Of a stretch of 64,000 nt of DNA, positions 17,753 to 26,659 are shown one piece after another. A model generated the notes under the pieces. It did no database searches, had not been told where the DNA came from, and saw only the letters and a list, made by a program, of their open reading frames with translations. The first letter of the stretch is position 1, and each line of letters starts with the position of its first letter. Source of the stretch: J027 sp965215855 (GTDB lineage Bacteria > Chloroflexota > Anaerolineae > Aggregatilineales > J027); the NCBI GenBank assembly GCA_965215855.1, contig CBDCER010000001.1, forward strand, positions 62,001 to 126,000. Direction: 5' to 3'. The position numbers and the translations under genes are program-made.

Positions 17753-18191
17753 TATCTTCGATCAGCAGGTCTGTGAGACGCTGCAAATCCCCTTCCATTT
17801 CTGATGATAAGAAACCATTTAGGACCATGCCAGAGATGAATGCCAGTACCGGGCTGAAATCAACGGCAACTGTATATTCGACGGCGGTCCCTGACCGGGT
17901 ATCCTGAGTTTCAGATTGAAGCGCCCAACTGATTTTGAGTGGAAAGGGTTGCTCGGTCTGAAAATGGAGATTCTGATCTTCAAGGCCCTCGACATGGCCT
18001 TCAGTCTCGATGAATTTGCCACCGGGAAGATCAATCACGGCACGGACGGCTCCCTGGTCACCAGTGCGCTCCAATACCGTTACCGAGTGCAGTCGTTTGA
18101 CGACACGGGCCAGCTTGTCGGGGTTGGAGAGGACACTGTAGATTGTGGTAGGTGAATGGGGGAACCAGCGTGAACGTGTGATGGACTGCAT
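17742..18191 (-). CDS. SRPBCC (polyketide cyclase/CoxG-like) family protein
   Basis: A protein of 149 residues with the SRPBCC pattern: an N-terminal strand, then SPTTIYSVLSNPDKLARVVK, beta strands, and a long C-terminal helix (FLSSEMEGDLQRLTDLLIE). Such proteins form a helix-grip fold that binds hydrophobic ligands; no specific ligand can be read from the sequence. AGGAAG lies before the ATG, and a TATAAT on the minus strand (18282-18277) is a likely -10. It overlaps the end of the convergent glycosyltransferase gene by 11 bases. Confidence 0.8.
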   Translation of the reverse strand: MQSITRSRWFPHSPTTIYSVLSNPDKLARVVKRLHSVTVLERTGDQGAVRAVIDLPGGKFIETEGHVEGLEDQNLHFQTEQPFPLKISWALQSETQDTRSGTAVEYTVAVDFSPVLAFISGMVLNGFLSSEMEGDLQRLTDLLIEDTTA

Positions 18192-18322
18192 CGACCAAAA
18201 CTTCCTTTAATATTGAGATGGTTGGTTGGCATCGGGACATGAGTTGAATGTTCTGGGACGGAACTATTTCCGCCCCATTATACTATAGCCCTGTCGAGAA
18301 TTGCATTAATTTCTCGTTTGAA

Positions 18323-19426
18323 CTACTGATTTTGCAGATCGTTCAAGCGAGCTTCCCATTTGTTGTAGAGGCGCTCGTACATCTTTTCACTGAGTTCGCC
18401 AGCGGCCAGTCGGGTATCCAGGTTGTCGAGCAACGCCTGAATTTCCTCTAGGGTAGTGGGGTTGGAAGGCGGTGGGGCCGCAGCCGGTGGTTGCTGTTGT
18501 TGGGGCTGATTTTGTTGGGCCATCTGGTTCTGCATCTGTTGCATTTGCTGCATCATCTGCATCATCATCTGGTTTTGCATTTGTTGTTGCTGGGCTGCCT
18601 GGGGATTCATCTGATTGCCCATCTGCTGGCCCATGCCGAAACCTAGCCCAGCAGAGGCCATGCCACCAGCCATGCCCTCATTTTCAGCAGCAGACCGCAT
18701 GACATCCAATTGCTCCATGCGGAAGAAATCTTCTTTGCTACCGACCAGATTGATGGCTTCCTCGCGGGTCAGTTGTTTACGTTGGAAAGGACGCGCTTCG
18801 AATGCCTTGATCCGCATTCCCATGGCTTGAAAACCCTCGTTGAGCAGTGCCAGCGATGCACCTTCTAGTTCGGTGAGCATGGCGTTGGCATCCTGTTCGG
18901 TCTGGACGGCCTGTTGACTGAGAATCTGCGTGATTTCGCCCAGAAGGAGGGTTTGGATACGATCACGAAGGTCACCAATACGCAGGATAGGTCGCCCGAC
19001 AGCGTATTGTTTGACAAAGCGCACCGGGTCTTCAATGCCGATGTCTACGACGCCATTGGTCATCAATTGCATGACACCGATGCCCTGTTGAGTGTAGATG
19101 GTAATGGGTGGGTTGGTTCCCCAGCGTACCTGGGGCAGGTCTTTCATGTTGACGAAGAATACTTCGGCGGTGAAGGGATTGCGCCCACCGGTCACCAGCC
19201 CAATCAGGCCGGAAAGTAGCGGTAGGTTGGCGGTGGTCAGTGTGTGTGCGCCGGGGCCGAGGGCGTCCAAAACCTGACCGCGACTGACGAAGACCGCCGC
19301 CTGGCTTTCCATCACGATACATTGTGACCCCATGCGAAAGTCGCCAGCACCGGCTTGTGGTTCGCGGTAGACCAACTCGTCTTCCATGACGTTGGGGTGG
19401 TCAACAACGTCAATAATACGTGGCAT
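18323..19426 (-). CDS. SPFH-domain protein with Met/Gln-rich linker and SHOCT-like tail
   Basis: A protein of 367 residues. Residues about 1-230 form an SPFH/band-7-like domain of the YdjI or 'virion core' type (start with EDELVYREP, then MGSQCIVMESQAAVFVSRGQ). A low-complexity region (about 255-325) is made largely of Gln and Met, and the last 45 residues (LLDNLDTRLAAGELSEKMYERL) resemble a SHOCT helix pair that often mediates assembly. There is no membrane segment. Relatives form large homo-oligomers at membranes and are linked to stress responses. It lies 33 bases after the gene at 19460, probably its partner. Confidence 0.83.
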   Translation of the reverse strand: MPRIIDVVDHPNVMEDELVYREPQAGAGDFRMGSQCIVMESQAAVFVSRGQVLDALGPGAHTLTTANLPLLSGLIGLVTGGRNPFTAEVFFVNMKDLPQVRWGTNPPITIYTQQGIGVMQLMTNGVVDIGIEDPVRFVKQYAVGRPILRIGDLRDRIQTLLLGEITQILSQQAVQTEQDANAMLTELEGASLALLNEGFQAMGMRIKAFEARPFQRKQLTREEAINLVGSKEDFFRMEQLDVMRSAAENEGMAGGMASAGLGFGMGQQMGNQMNPQAAQQQQMQNQMMMQMMQQMQQMQNQMAQQNQPQQQQPPAAAPPPSNPTTLEEIQALLDNLDTRLAAGELSEKMYERLYNKWEARLNDLQNQ

Positions 19427-19459
19427 GATAAAGACTCCTTATCAACTTGTAGAATATTC

Positions 19460-19987
19460 TCAGGCGATACCCTTAATCACATCATCACGCAGGTCATAAG
19501 CCTGATTCGCTTCGACCATCAGGTTTTCAAAATTATCAATGGCTTCGGGAATACCCTGGCGAGATTGAATGGCGTCGCTCATCGCTTGCAGAGCATCGCC
19601 GACTTGCTCAGTATAGCGCACCATTGCTTCGTCGAAGGCATAGACGGCTTCCAGATCTTCGGGCGTGATTTTGTTGGCTGCCAGGAAGCCGGAGTAGCCG
19701 GGCGCATCGGTCGCAATGCGGTCGATGAGCGTCTGGAATTTGGTTTTGACACTCTTGGTGGTGGACATATAGCTGAGACCGCCCGCCCGCAGCAGCTTCT
19801 TTTCCAGAGTCACGAACTCGGTATGTAGTTGTTTGAACTGGGCGGCAATATGGTCGCGCACCATGCGATCTGCCGTGCGGCGGGTGGTGTGTTCCATGTA
19901 GCCGCGGAAGCCTGGCATCTTGCCCGCCAGCCAGGCAAATCCACTGCGTTGGCTGACGATTTTTTCATATAGATCATCCATGCCCAT
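19460..19987 (-). CDS. Conserved alpha-helical protein, partner of the SPFH gene
   Basis: A protein of 175 residues, almost entirely predicted helix, soluble, with a conserved-looking start (GFAWLAGKMPGFRGY) followed by RRTADRMVRDHIA. No enzyme motif is visible. AGGAG lies 7 bases before the ATG at 19987 and an extended -10 (TGC-TACACT) at 20026-20034. The next gene on the same strand is the SPFH protein 33 bases away, so they are very likely co-expressed. The function is not known. Confidence 0.75.
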   Translation of the reverse strand: MGMDDLYEKIVSQRSGFAWLAGKMPGFRGYMEHTTRRTADRMVRDHIAAQFKQLHTEFVTLEKKLLRAGGLSYMSTTKSVKTKFQTLIDRIATDAPGYSGFLAANKITPEDLEAVYAFDEAMVRYTEQVGDALQAMSDAIQSRQGIPEAIDNFENLMVEANQAYDLRDDVIKGIA

Positions 19988-20025
19988 ATACTTACTCCTG
20001 AAATGTTTATAGGTTGGCTGGTGTC

Positions 20026-20034
20026 AGTGTAGCA
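20026..20034 (-). promoter_or_regulatory. Extended -10 promoter TGC-TACACT
   Basis: Minus-strand TGC (20034-20032) and TACACT (20031-20026), 39 bases before the start at 19987. The same nine bases stand before the histidine kinase at 22831. Confidence 0.45.
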
Positions 20035-20101
20035 TATATCATATTTTGAAAGCCAATAAGCCTCTCAGAATTGGGAGGTATATTCAAGGAAAGGGCGTTG
20101 G

Positions 20102-20617
20102 ATGGGTGCGAAAGATCAAGGAGCAGATCCACAAACGGTGGCGGGACGTTGGCTGGTGGTTCCGCGCACATTGTGTTTTGTCAGGCATGGCGACGATATT
20201 TTGTTGATGAAACGCGGTGAGCATAAACGGATATATCCTGGCTACTATAACGGAGTGGGGGGGCATATTGAACGCGACGAAGATCCGTTGGGCGGCGCTA
20301 TCCGTGAGATTCGGGAAGAGACGGGCTTGGAGGTGATGAACGTGCGCTATTGCGGTAGCACGCATATTGATGCAGGGCAGGCGGCGGGCATTTTGCTGTT
20401 TGTTTTTGTGGCCGAAGCGACAAGCCGTGATGTGACTGCGAATGATGAAGGTACGCTGCATTGGATACCGCTGGCGGAGGTGCTGGCGGGTGATTTGCAG
20501 GTGGTTGAAGATTTGCCACTGGTTGTATCGCGCATTGTTAATGATGATATTCCATTCTTCGCACATGTTAGTTACGATGATGATGACCAGCTTCAGATGC
20601 GTTTTGCGAAAGACTGA
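20102..20617 (+). CDS. Nudix hydrolase
   Basis: A protein of 171 residues with a complete Nudix box: G-H-I-E-R-D-E then seven residues then REIREETGL (about residues 52-74), which holds the metal-binding glutamates. The family splits nucleoside diphosphates linked to another group. A MutT/8-oxo-dGTP or ADP-sugar type substrate is possible but cannot be told from sequence. It faces away from the SPFH gene pair and is followed by a DUF547 gene 63 bases later on the same strand. Confidence 0.92.
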   Translation: MGAKDQGADPQTVAGRWLVVPRTLCFVRHGDDILLMKRGEHKRIYPGYYNGVGGHIERDEDPLGGAIREIREETGLEVMNVRYCGSTHIDAGQAAGILLFVFVAEATSRDVTANDEGTLHWIPLAEVLAGDLQVVEDLPLVVSRIVNDDIPFFAHVSYDDDDQLQMRFAKD

Positions 20618-20680
20618 TGGGAGGTGTCGGCGTCGGAAGTACGGCAAGCCACAATCAAATTCAGTGAAATGGAGATGCTA

Positions 20681-21583
20681 ATGACGGTCAAAGCGACGCC
20701 TGTGCCCCTGTTGCAGCGAGTTTATCATCGTTATGCGGGGGCGAGCCGTAAGGACGCGCTGAATCTATCAGATGAGCCAGGTGGTGCGGGCAGTGATGTG
20801 ATCTTTGAGTTGAAGCAGGTCATCAATGCACTGAAGTTGGATGCGTTTGATACCGAGAGGGGTACGGTGGACTATCGCCATTTACGCGAGAGCCAGGCCT
20901 ATCGGAATTACCAGCGAATTACGCATCGGTTGGCATCGTTCCCATTGAAAACACTGGTGAGCCAGGAAGAGAGACTGGCATTCTGGATCAATCTATACAA
21001 CACGCTGATTGTGGATGCCGTAATTCGCTTCGGCGTGCAGAAATCGGTGCAGGAGGTACGCGGTTTCTTCGTGAAGGCGGCCTATGTGGTGGATGGCTAT
21101 CGGTTCAGTGCCGATGATATTGAGCATGGTGTTTTGCGTGCCAATGCTGGACATCCGGCGATTCCCGGCGCACAATTCAGATTCAATGATCCGCGTTATG
21201 AATTCGCATTGCGGGAGCCTGATCCCCGTATTCACTTCACGCTGGTTTGTGCATCGGCTTCGTGTCCGCCGATTGGGGTTTACAGCGTCGAACGTATTGA
21301 CGAGCAATTGGATATGGCGGCGCGTAATTTTATCAATGGCGGCGAGGCTGTGGTTGATCTGGATAATGATACGGTAACGCTATCGAAGATTTTTCAGTGG
21401 TTTGCGCCTGATTTCGGCGGGCCGGCGCTAAATCAAATCGGATTTGGTAGTTTTGAGGCTGTGTTGGCGTTTATCGCACCGTATATGGATGATGCGGCAG
21501 CCCGCGACGCATTGACCTATGAACCGGAACGCTTCAAGGTACAGTTTGTGTCATATGACTGGGGGTTGAATCTGGTGGCATAG
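20681..21583 (+). CDS. DUF547 domain protein
   Basis: A protein of about 300 residues. The DUF547 core is plain: ERLAFWINLYNTLIVDAV, then HGVLRAN, then RIHFTLVCASASCPPIGVYS. The conserved Cys, His and Asn suggest a papain-like or transglutaminase-like fold, but activity has not been settled for the family as far as I know. No signal peptide is seen. ATG at 20681 is chosen because GGAG (20671-20674) lies 6 bases before it; a GTG at 20624 would add an unlikely polar tail. The stop is 7 bases from the end of the convergent histidine kinase gene. Confidence 0.85.
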   Translation: MTVKATPVPLLQRVYHRYAGASRKDALNLSDEPGGAGSDVIFELKQVINALKLDAFDTERGTVDYRHLRESQAYRNYQRITHRLASFPLKTLVSQEERLAFWINLYNTLIVDAVIRFGVQKSVQEVRGFFVKAAYVVDGYRFSADDIEHGVLRANAGHPAIPGAQFRFNDPRYEFALREPDPRIHFTLVCASASCPPIGVYSVERIDEQLDMAARNFINGGEAVVDLDNDTVTLSKIFQWFAPDFGGPALNQIGFGSFEAVLAFIAPYMDDAAARDALTYEPERFKVQFVSYDWGLNLVA

Positions 21584-21589
21584 CACCAC

Positions 21590-22831
21590 TTAGAGCGCGT
21601 CGGGTGGATCGGATGGTGTTCCATCCGGCAAATCAACCCACTCTGGGCGATCCAGTTTGACGGTGGCACGGCGGGCGTCAATGGGTAGGCGCACACTGAA
21701 AGTGCTGCCCTGACCGCGCTCAGACTGCACTGTGATTTTGCCGCCATGACTTTCAACGATGTGTTTGACAATGGGTAACCCCAGACCAAGTCCCCCAAAC
21801 AGATATTCCTCATAAGTCTCGACGCGCTCGAATCGTTCGAACAGGCGTGGCATGAATTCGGGGGGGATGCCCACGCCGTGGTCGATGAAATCGAGATTCA
21901 CCTGGTCGTCGATATTGTAGGCGTGGATGATGATTTCGCCGCCTTCGGGGCTGAACTTGATGGCGTTGTCGAGCAGGTGGCGGAAGGCTCGCAGCAAGCC
22001 GTCGTGGTCGGCGACCGGCGTAGCAATATCTTCGGCGATATCGAGGTGGATGATCGCGTTTTGCGCTTCAGGCCATGATTTAATTTGGGCGAGGACTTCG
22101 CTCAAGATGTCGGGAATATTCACTTTGCTGTAGCCGAAATCTAGCAAATCCATTTCTTGGACAAAGAGTAAGTCGTTAATGAGACTGATGATGCGGTTGA
22201 ATGAGAAGTCGATCTTGTCAACTGCCATGTTTAGGGTTGGGCCTTGAACCATGCCGGCTTTCACCAGTTGGATATAGCCTTTGGCAGCAGTTAGCGGGGT
22301 ACGGAGTTCGTGGGCCATGGTATCCAGGAATTCGTCGCGTTTTTGCTCCTGGCGTTGCAATTCCTCGTAGGCTTGTTCGACTTTCTCTTTTTCAGCACGC
22401 AAATCGGCCAAGGCTTGAGCATCGTTAGCTCGCATTCGGTCAATCATGGTGCGGATGAGAGTCAGGACCATCGACGGGTTTTGTTGAATGGCAGCGACGA
22501 AGGTGGTTCGGTCTAGTTCGAGGACTATGGTTTCGCTGACAGTGGTGACAGTGGCGCTGCGGAGTGCGTCGTGGAGTAAAGCCATTTCGCCGAAGAACTC
22601 GCCTCGTTTGCCGCGCCTGAGAATGCGTACCTCATCGTGCGACATCTTTTTGGAGATGGCAACTTCGCCGGAGCCGACGAGGTAGAAGGTGTTGCCCACA
22701 TCGCCTTCTGTACAGAGAATCGTATTGCCGGGGTAGGTTTTGAGGTCTGCTAGGCGAGCAATCGCAGTCAATACATCGCGACTGACATCAGGAAAAACTT
22801 CCATTAGCAATTCAACAGGATCAACAGCCAT
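21590..22831 (-). CDS. Histidine kinase with N-terminal cyclic-nucleotide-binding domain
   Basis: A soluble sensor kinase of 413 residues. Residues about 8-125 are a cNMP-binding domain (TILCTEGDVGNTFYLVGSGEV, GEFFGEMALLHDALRSATV). A coiled coil (about 145-170) leads to the HisKA domain with MAHELRTPL (phospho-acceptor His) and a HATPase domain with HLLDNAIKFS (N box), DHGVGIP (G1) and GGLGLGLPIV (G2). It has no membrane segment or receiver domain, and no response regulator is adjacent, so the partner is elsewhere. The cNMP domain may bind cAMP or cGMP or act only as a protein contact. An extended -10 lies at 22865-22873. Confidence 0.92.
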   Translation of the reverse strand: MAVDPVELLMEVFPDVSRDVLTAIARLADLKTYPGNTILCTEGDVGNTFYLVGSGEVAISKKMSHDEVRILRRGKRGEFFGEMALLHDALRSATVTTVSETIVLELDRTTFVAAIQQNPSMVLTLIRTMIDRMRANDAQALADLRAEKEKVEQAYEELQRQEQKRDEFLDTMAHELRTPLTAAKGYIQLVKAGMVQGPTLNMAVDKIDFSFNRIISLINDLLFVQEMDLLDFGYSKVNIPDILSEVLAQIKSWPEAQNAIIHLDIAEDIATPVADHDGLLRAFRHLLDNAIKFSPEGGEIIIHAYNIDDQVNLDFIDHGVGIPPEFMPRLFERFERVETYEEYLFGGLGLGLPIVKHIVESHGGKITVQSERGQGSTFSVRLPIDARRATVKLDRPEWVDLPDGTPSDPPDAL

Positions 22832-22864
22832 TAGGATTCCTCAAGTAGATGACGCTTTGCGGGA

Positions 22865-22873
22865 AGTGTAGCA
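22865..22873 (-). promoter_or_regulatory. Extended -10 promoter TGC-TACACT
   Basis: Minus-strand TGC (22873-22871) and TACACT (22870-22865), 34 bases before the histidine kinase start. The region from here to 23055 holds no gene. Confidence 0.45.
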
Positions 22874-23054
22874 TGGTTGGTGTGTGGTGTGCCAGCCAGG
22901 CACGGGTTCTGGGATTGATTATGAGTGAACTAAAGTCGCAATGGGGCTGAGGCTTGTTAAATTTGCCAGCGGCACTTGTGGCAATTTGAGCGGATATTCT
23001 ATAGAATTTCACTATGATTGTTTTTGTAGTGTTGTTATCAGGTAAGGATTAGTT

Positions 23055-24122
23055 ATGGCAACGGTAAGCGAGACACAGACGCCGACCAGGGCGACTGGCT
23101 CTCCTGGCGCATGGGGAGCATTCACCAAGGCGTTGAAGGATAGTCGCCTGCCCTGGTTGTTTATCTTGCCGTCGGCGCTGGTTATGGCGGCGGTGACGTT
23201 ATACCCGCAGATTTTTCAGGTGTATATGGCTTTTACTAACTTTGATAATCGCCATTTTAACCCGGAGAACACAGCGGACTTTGTGGGATTTGAGAATTTT
23301 AAGCAGATCTTGATTAGCGGTATCCCAATCACAAATTATGACTTTTTACGAATTTTGTCGTTCAATATCATCTGGACACTGGTGAATATTGTTTTCCATG
23401 TCGGCATTGGTGTGATGGTGGCCTTGTTGCTGAACTCGAAGGGGTTGTTGTTTCGCCGTGTCTATCGGGCATTGTTCGTGTTGGGTTGGGCGATTCCGCA
23501 GTTTATTGGGGCGCTGGTGTGGCGTAATGCCTTCGATGATACCTATGGGGCGATTAATCTGTTGGTTGGTGAGATCAATGAAGGGCTGGGGACGAGTATC
23601 CCCGCTGATACCGAGTGGTTGACGAAGGAAGCGCCACCCTTGAATGTGCCGGGCGTGGAATGGCCGCTGGATGTTTTTGAGATATTACCGCTGGCATTTC
23701 TGGCGCTGTTGATCGCGAACATTTGGTTTGGCTGGCCGTTTATGATGGTGGTGGCGACAGGAGCCTTGCAGAGTATTCCTAAAGAGCTTTATGAAGCTGC
23801 GGAAGTGGATGGGGCCAGCAAATGGAAGCAGTTTTGGTCGATTACTGTACCGCTGATTCGCCCGGCGATGGTTCCAGCTATCATGTTAGGCACAATCTGG
23901 ACGTTTAATGCGTTCAATGTGATCTGGTTTATAAATGGCGGAGGGCCAAGCCGCAAAACGGAGATCTTGGTCACACAATCCTATAACCTCATCATCGAAA
24001 CGGCGTTGGCGGGGCGATATGGGATGGCGGCGGCCTTTTCGCTGGTCGTGTTCTTTATTTTGCTTATCATTACCCTGATAAATAATGCAATTACGCGGGC
24101 GACGGAGGCTTATGATGCTTGA
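23055..24122 (+). CDS. Maltose-type ABC transporter permease, MalF-like
   Basis: A protein of 355 residues with six or more membrane segments. The cytoplasmic EAA loop that docks the ATPase is present: YEAAEVDGASKWKQFWSITVPLIRPAM. The region after the first membrane segments (LFILPSALVMAAVTLYPQIFQVYMAFTNF) is typical of MalF-like sugar permeases. It lacks the large extracytoplasmic P2 loop found in E. coli MalF. It overlaps the MalG-like gene by 8 bases. No substrate-binding protein or ATPase gene is adjacent, so these must be encoded elsewhere. The secreted amylase at 26659 suggests that malto-oligosaccharides are the substrate, but that is inference. Confidence 0.92.
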   Translation: MATVSETQTPTRATGSPGAWGAFTKALKDSRLPWLFILPSALVMAAVTLYPQIFQVYMAFTNFDNRHFNPENTADFVGFENFKQILISGIPITNYDFLRILSFNIIWTLVNIVFHVGIGVMVALLLNSKGLLFRRVYRALFVLGWAIPQFIGALVWRNAFDDTYGAINLLVGEINEGLGTSIPADTEWLTKEAPPLNVPGVEWPLDVFEILPLAFLALLIANIWFGWPFMMVVATGALQSIPKELYEAAEVDGASKWKQFWSITVPLIRPAMVPAIMLGTIWTFNAFNVIWFINGGGPSRKTEILVTQSYNLIIETALAGRYGMAAAFSLVVFFILLIITLINNAITRATEAYDA

Positions 24123-26586
24123 GGCAACAGCTGACCAGACCCAGACATTGGAACAAGGCAAGTTGCCAGAATCTAGTAGCAAGCTGAACGACTGGCTGCG
24201 GGCTGCTGGACGGCAATTGTTATTGCAAATTGGGTTGATATTGATTACGGTGACGGTTGTTTTCCCGGTGTTGTGGATTGTTGCCATGGCGACCGATGCA
24301 CGTAACCTGGAATTTTATCCAGAGTTGTTGATTCTGCCGAAGGAATTCTCGTTGCGGGCCTTCGAGACTTTGTTGTTTGAGCCATTCCGCACACTTTCTA
24401 CCCAGACGAAAGAAATCTATTTCACGCGCTTGTTGTCCAACAGTCTGTTTGTGGCGCTGGGCACGGCCATGTTGTCGGTGGGGCTGGGGGCGAGTGCGGC
24501 CTATGCCTTTTCACGTTTCCGGTTCATCGGGCGGCAAGCGGGTATGCTGGGCTTTATTGTGCTGTTGATGATGCCCGCCACCGGTACACTCGTGCCATTG
24601 ATTGCCTTATTCAGTCTATTTCGTATTCATGTGATTTTCAGCTCACTGGCTCCAGCGATTTTTTATGGATGCATCATGGCGCTGTCGATCTACGGGTTGA
24701 ATCGTGCGATTGGCAATGTGTTGAAGGGCGAATGGGTGAAAGATCGGCGAATGCAGATTATGACACTCGTCGGTTTGGTGTTGCTGACGTTCGGGATTCA
24801 GTTTGTGGGATGGTCACTGCTGTTTTATCAGAGTGAAACCTACGATGAGGCCGTGCGACAACCATTGTTCGCCACTAATGACTTCCGCGACGAGGTACAG
24901 AATATTCTCGTCGATATTCCGAAACGTGAAGATAACATTGAGCGCCAGGAACGATTCTTGGATAATGCCCAGCGCGACCTTAACAATGCAGGAAGCTATC
25001 TGGATGAAGTAGAAGCAGTATTCCCCGGTGCGTATGCGTTTGTCAATGGGATGAACGCAGTGGCGACAACAGCCAGCACAGCCGTCAGCTTTCAAGAGCA
25101 GACATTGGGGCAGGCGACTATTCCGATGACTGATGTGTTGGCATTGCGTGAAGTTGCGTTGAGAGCCGAGGTCGCTGATGGTGAGGACAAGGTTGCCGAT
25201 GCGATACAGACGCTTGCGGATCGCAGGGTTGAGTTGGTAGAAAAGCAGGCGGGACTGGATGAACTGCGTCGCCCATATCTGGATTTGCGGAGCGATGTCA
25301 TCTCGGAGATTGTGCCCTATATGCTTGGTACGGCGGCGCTTGCTATTGCCGTATCCGCTGCTATTTGGGGCGTTTGGTATGTTCTCGGTGCATCTACCAG
25401 CGCGGTGGAACTGGTTCGTAAAGAGCGTTTTCAGCGTATTATGATGTTCTTTTATATTGGCGTCGTGGCACTTATCGCATTTGGTTGGTTCAGAGCGAAT
25501 TACACCAGCCCAACAGAAGAAGCGGGATTGGAGGGTGGTGGTCTGTGGTACGACATTAAGATCGCTTTCCGTGGTGAGGACGAAATTTTGGACGACCTGC
25601 AACCGTATGATGAGCGGGTTGCTTTGGAAGTCTCGGCAGCGCGGTTGGAGGAGGTGGGCCTGGATGCCTATCGGACTGACCTGGAGACCAAACTGGCGGC
25701 TGCCGATCAGACGATTGCTGATTTGCAGGCGTTGAACACTGATCTGGATGTGCCGGATGGACTGAGCCGCCCTGATGAAATCGACTGGAAAGACGACGAG
25801 CGCGACCGCATTAAAGGTGAAATCAATGAGATGCGAAGTAACCTGGAGGCGCAGTTTGATAGTCGCCAGCAATATCAACAGGTCGTTGGCGACTCGAATC
25901 GCCTAGATCGTCTGAATAACGAGAATCTGCGGACAACGTATCTGGGATTGGTGCAGGATTATCGAGGTGTTCTCGATCAACAGTTGGCATTGATAGCTGA
26001 TGGTGAAGATACAGATGGTGTGTTGGCGGCGTTTGATGCAAAACTGGCGACGTATCCATCGGATGCGGCAGAGGAGGACCGGCTGCGTAAGGAATTGGCA
26101 GTCCGTTCGGCTAATGCTGGCAATGTGACCGAAACTCTGAAGATTACCCTGTTTGGGTTGATGATTGCTTACAGTTCTGGCGCGTTGCCATTCGCTATCT
26201 GGAATTTGAAGGGGTATTTTGACACCATCCCGAAAGAGTTGGAAGAAGCGGCGTTGGTGGATGGTGCAAATCTCATCACAACCTTCTTCCGCGTTATATT
26301 GCCATTGGCGTTGCCGGCATTGGCGATCACTACGCTATTCGGGTTTATGACGGGCTGGACGGAGTTCATCCTGGCGGTGCAATTCTTGTCGGCGGGCGAT
26401 GTGGAACGCACGACGCTGGCAATCGCGTTGCGCGGCATTGCTGGTGGTGGTGCAACCCAGGCGCAGCCCGATTATACTGAGTTTGCTGCCATGTCAGTGT
26501 TGATGGCAATACCAGTGATTGCGCTGTTTTATATCTTCCAGCGATGGATTGTGTCGGGTCTGACAGTGGGCGGTGTGAAGGGCTAA
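24115..26586 (+). CDS. MalG-like ABC permease with a giant central insertion
   Basis: A protein of 823 residues where MalG is normally about 280. Residues 1-170 hold three membrane segments as in MalG (third ends LMMPATGTLVPLIALFSLFR). The last 150 residues are also normal: SSGALPFAIWNLKGYFDTIP, the EAA loop ELEEAALVDGA (about 708-718) and the C-terminal WIVSGLTVGGVKG. Between them, about residues 171-675, is an insertion with four predicted membrane helices (about 173-196, 214-239, 395-425, 442-460) and two polar helical domains (240-395 and 461-673) rich in Glu, Asp, Arg and Leu. Positively charged short loops fall where the inside is expected, so both large domains should face outward and the topology of the core is kept. 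ATG at 24115 has GGAGG 6 bases before it. Confidence 0.9.
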   Translation: MLEATADQTQTLEQGKLPESSSKLNDWLRAAGRQLLLQIGLILITVTVVFPVLWIVAMATDARNLEFYPELLILPKEFSLRAFETLLFEPFRTLSTQTKEIYFTRLLSNSLFVALGTAMLSVGLGASAAYAFSRFRFIGRQAGMLGFIVLLMMPATGTLVPLIALFSLFRIHVIFSSLAPAIFYGCIMALSIYGLNRAIGNVLKGEWVKDRRMQIMTLVGLVLLTFGIQFVGWSLLFYQSETYDEAVRQPLFATNDFRDEVQNILVDIPKREDNIERQERFLDNAQRDLNNAGSYLDEVEAVFPGAYAFVNGMNAVATTASTAVSFQEQTLGQATIPMTDVLALREVALRAEVADGEDKVADAIQTLADRRVELVEKQAGLDELRRPYLDLRSDVISEIVPYMLGTAALAIAVSAAIWGVWYVLGASTSAVELVRKERFQRIMMFFYIGVVALIAFGWFRANYTSPTEEAGLEGGGLWYDIKIAFRGEDEILDDLQPYDERVALEVSAARLEEVGLDAYRTDLETKLAAADQTIADLQALNTDLDVPDGLSRPDEIDWKDDERDRIKGEINEMRSNLEAQFDSRQQYQQVVGDSNRLDRLNNENLRTTYLGLVQDYRGVLDQQLALIADGEDTDGVLAAFDAKLATYPSDAAEEDRLRKELAVRSANAGNVTETLKITLFGLMIAYSSGALPFAIWNLKGYFDTIPKELEEAALVDGANLITTFFRVILPLALPALAITTLFGFMTGWTEFILAVQFLSAGDVERTTLAIALRGIAGGGATQAQPDYTEFAAMSVLMAIPVIALFYIFQRWIVSGLTVGGVKG

Positions 26587-26620
26587 TCTGCTGCCTCATA
26601 TCGAAACCTGGTTGAAAATT

Positions 26621-26659
26621 ATAGAGAGTGGATGCAATTGTCCACTCTCTATGTTTTTC
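26621..26659. terminator. Bidirectional hairpin terminator
   Basis: ATAGAGAGTGGA (26621-26632) and TCCACTCTCTAT (26641-26652) form a perfect 12-base-pair stem with an 8-base loop, followed by GTTTTTCT on the plus strand and by AATTTTC on the minus strand. It separates the permease operon from the convergent amylase gene. Confidence 0.9.

Noticed and set aside
22976..23007. Promoter before the MalF-like gene (TTGTGG or TTGAGC with TATTCT or TAGAAT)
   Set aside because: The spacings (10, 13 or 20 bases) do not fit a normal sigma70 promoter, and there is no extended -10.
24814..25878. Open frame of 354 codons on the minus strand within the MalG-like gene
   Set aside because: It is antisense to the insertion and its translation has no recognisable pattern. 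The plus strand reads through from clear MalG sequence to clear MalG sequence in one frame.
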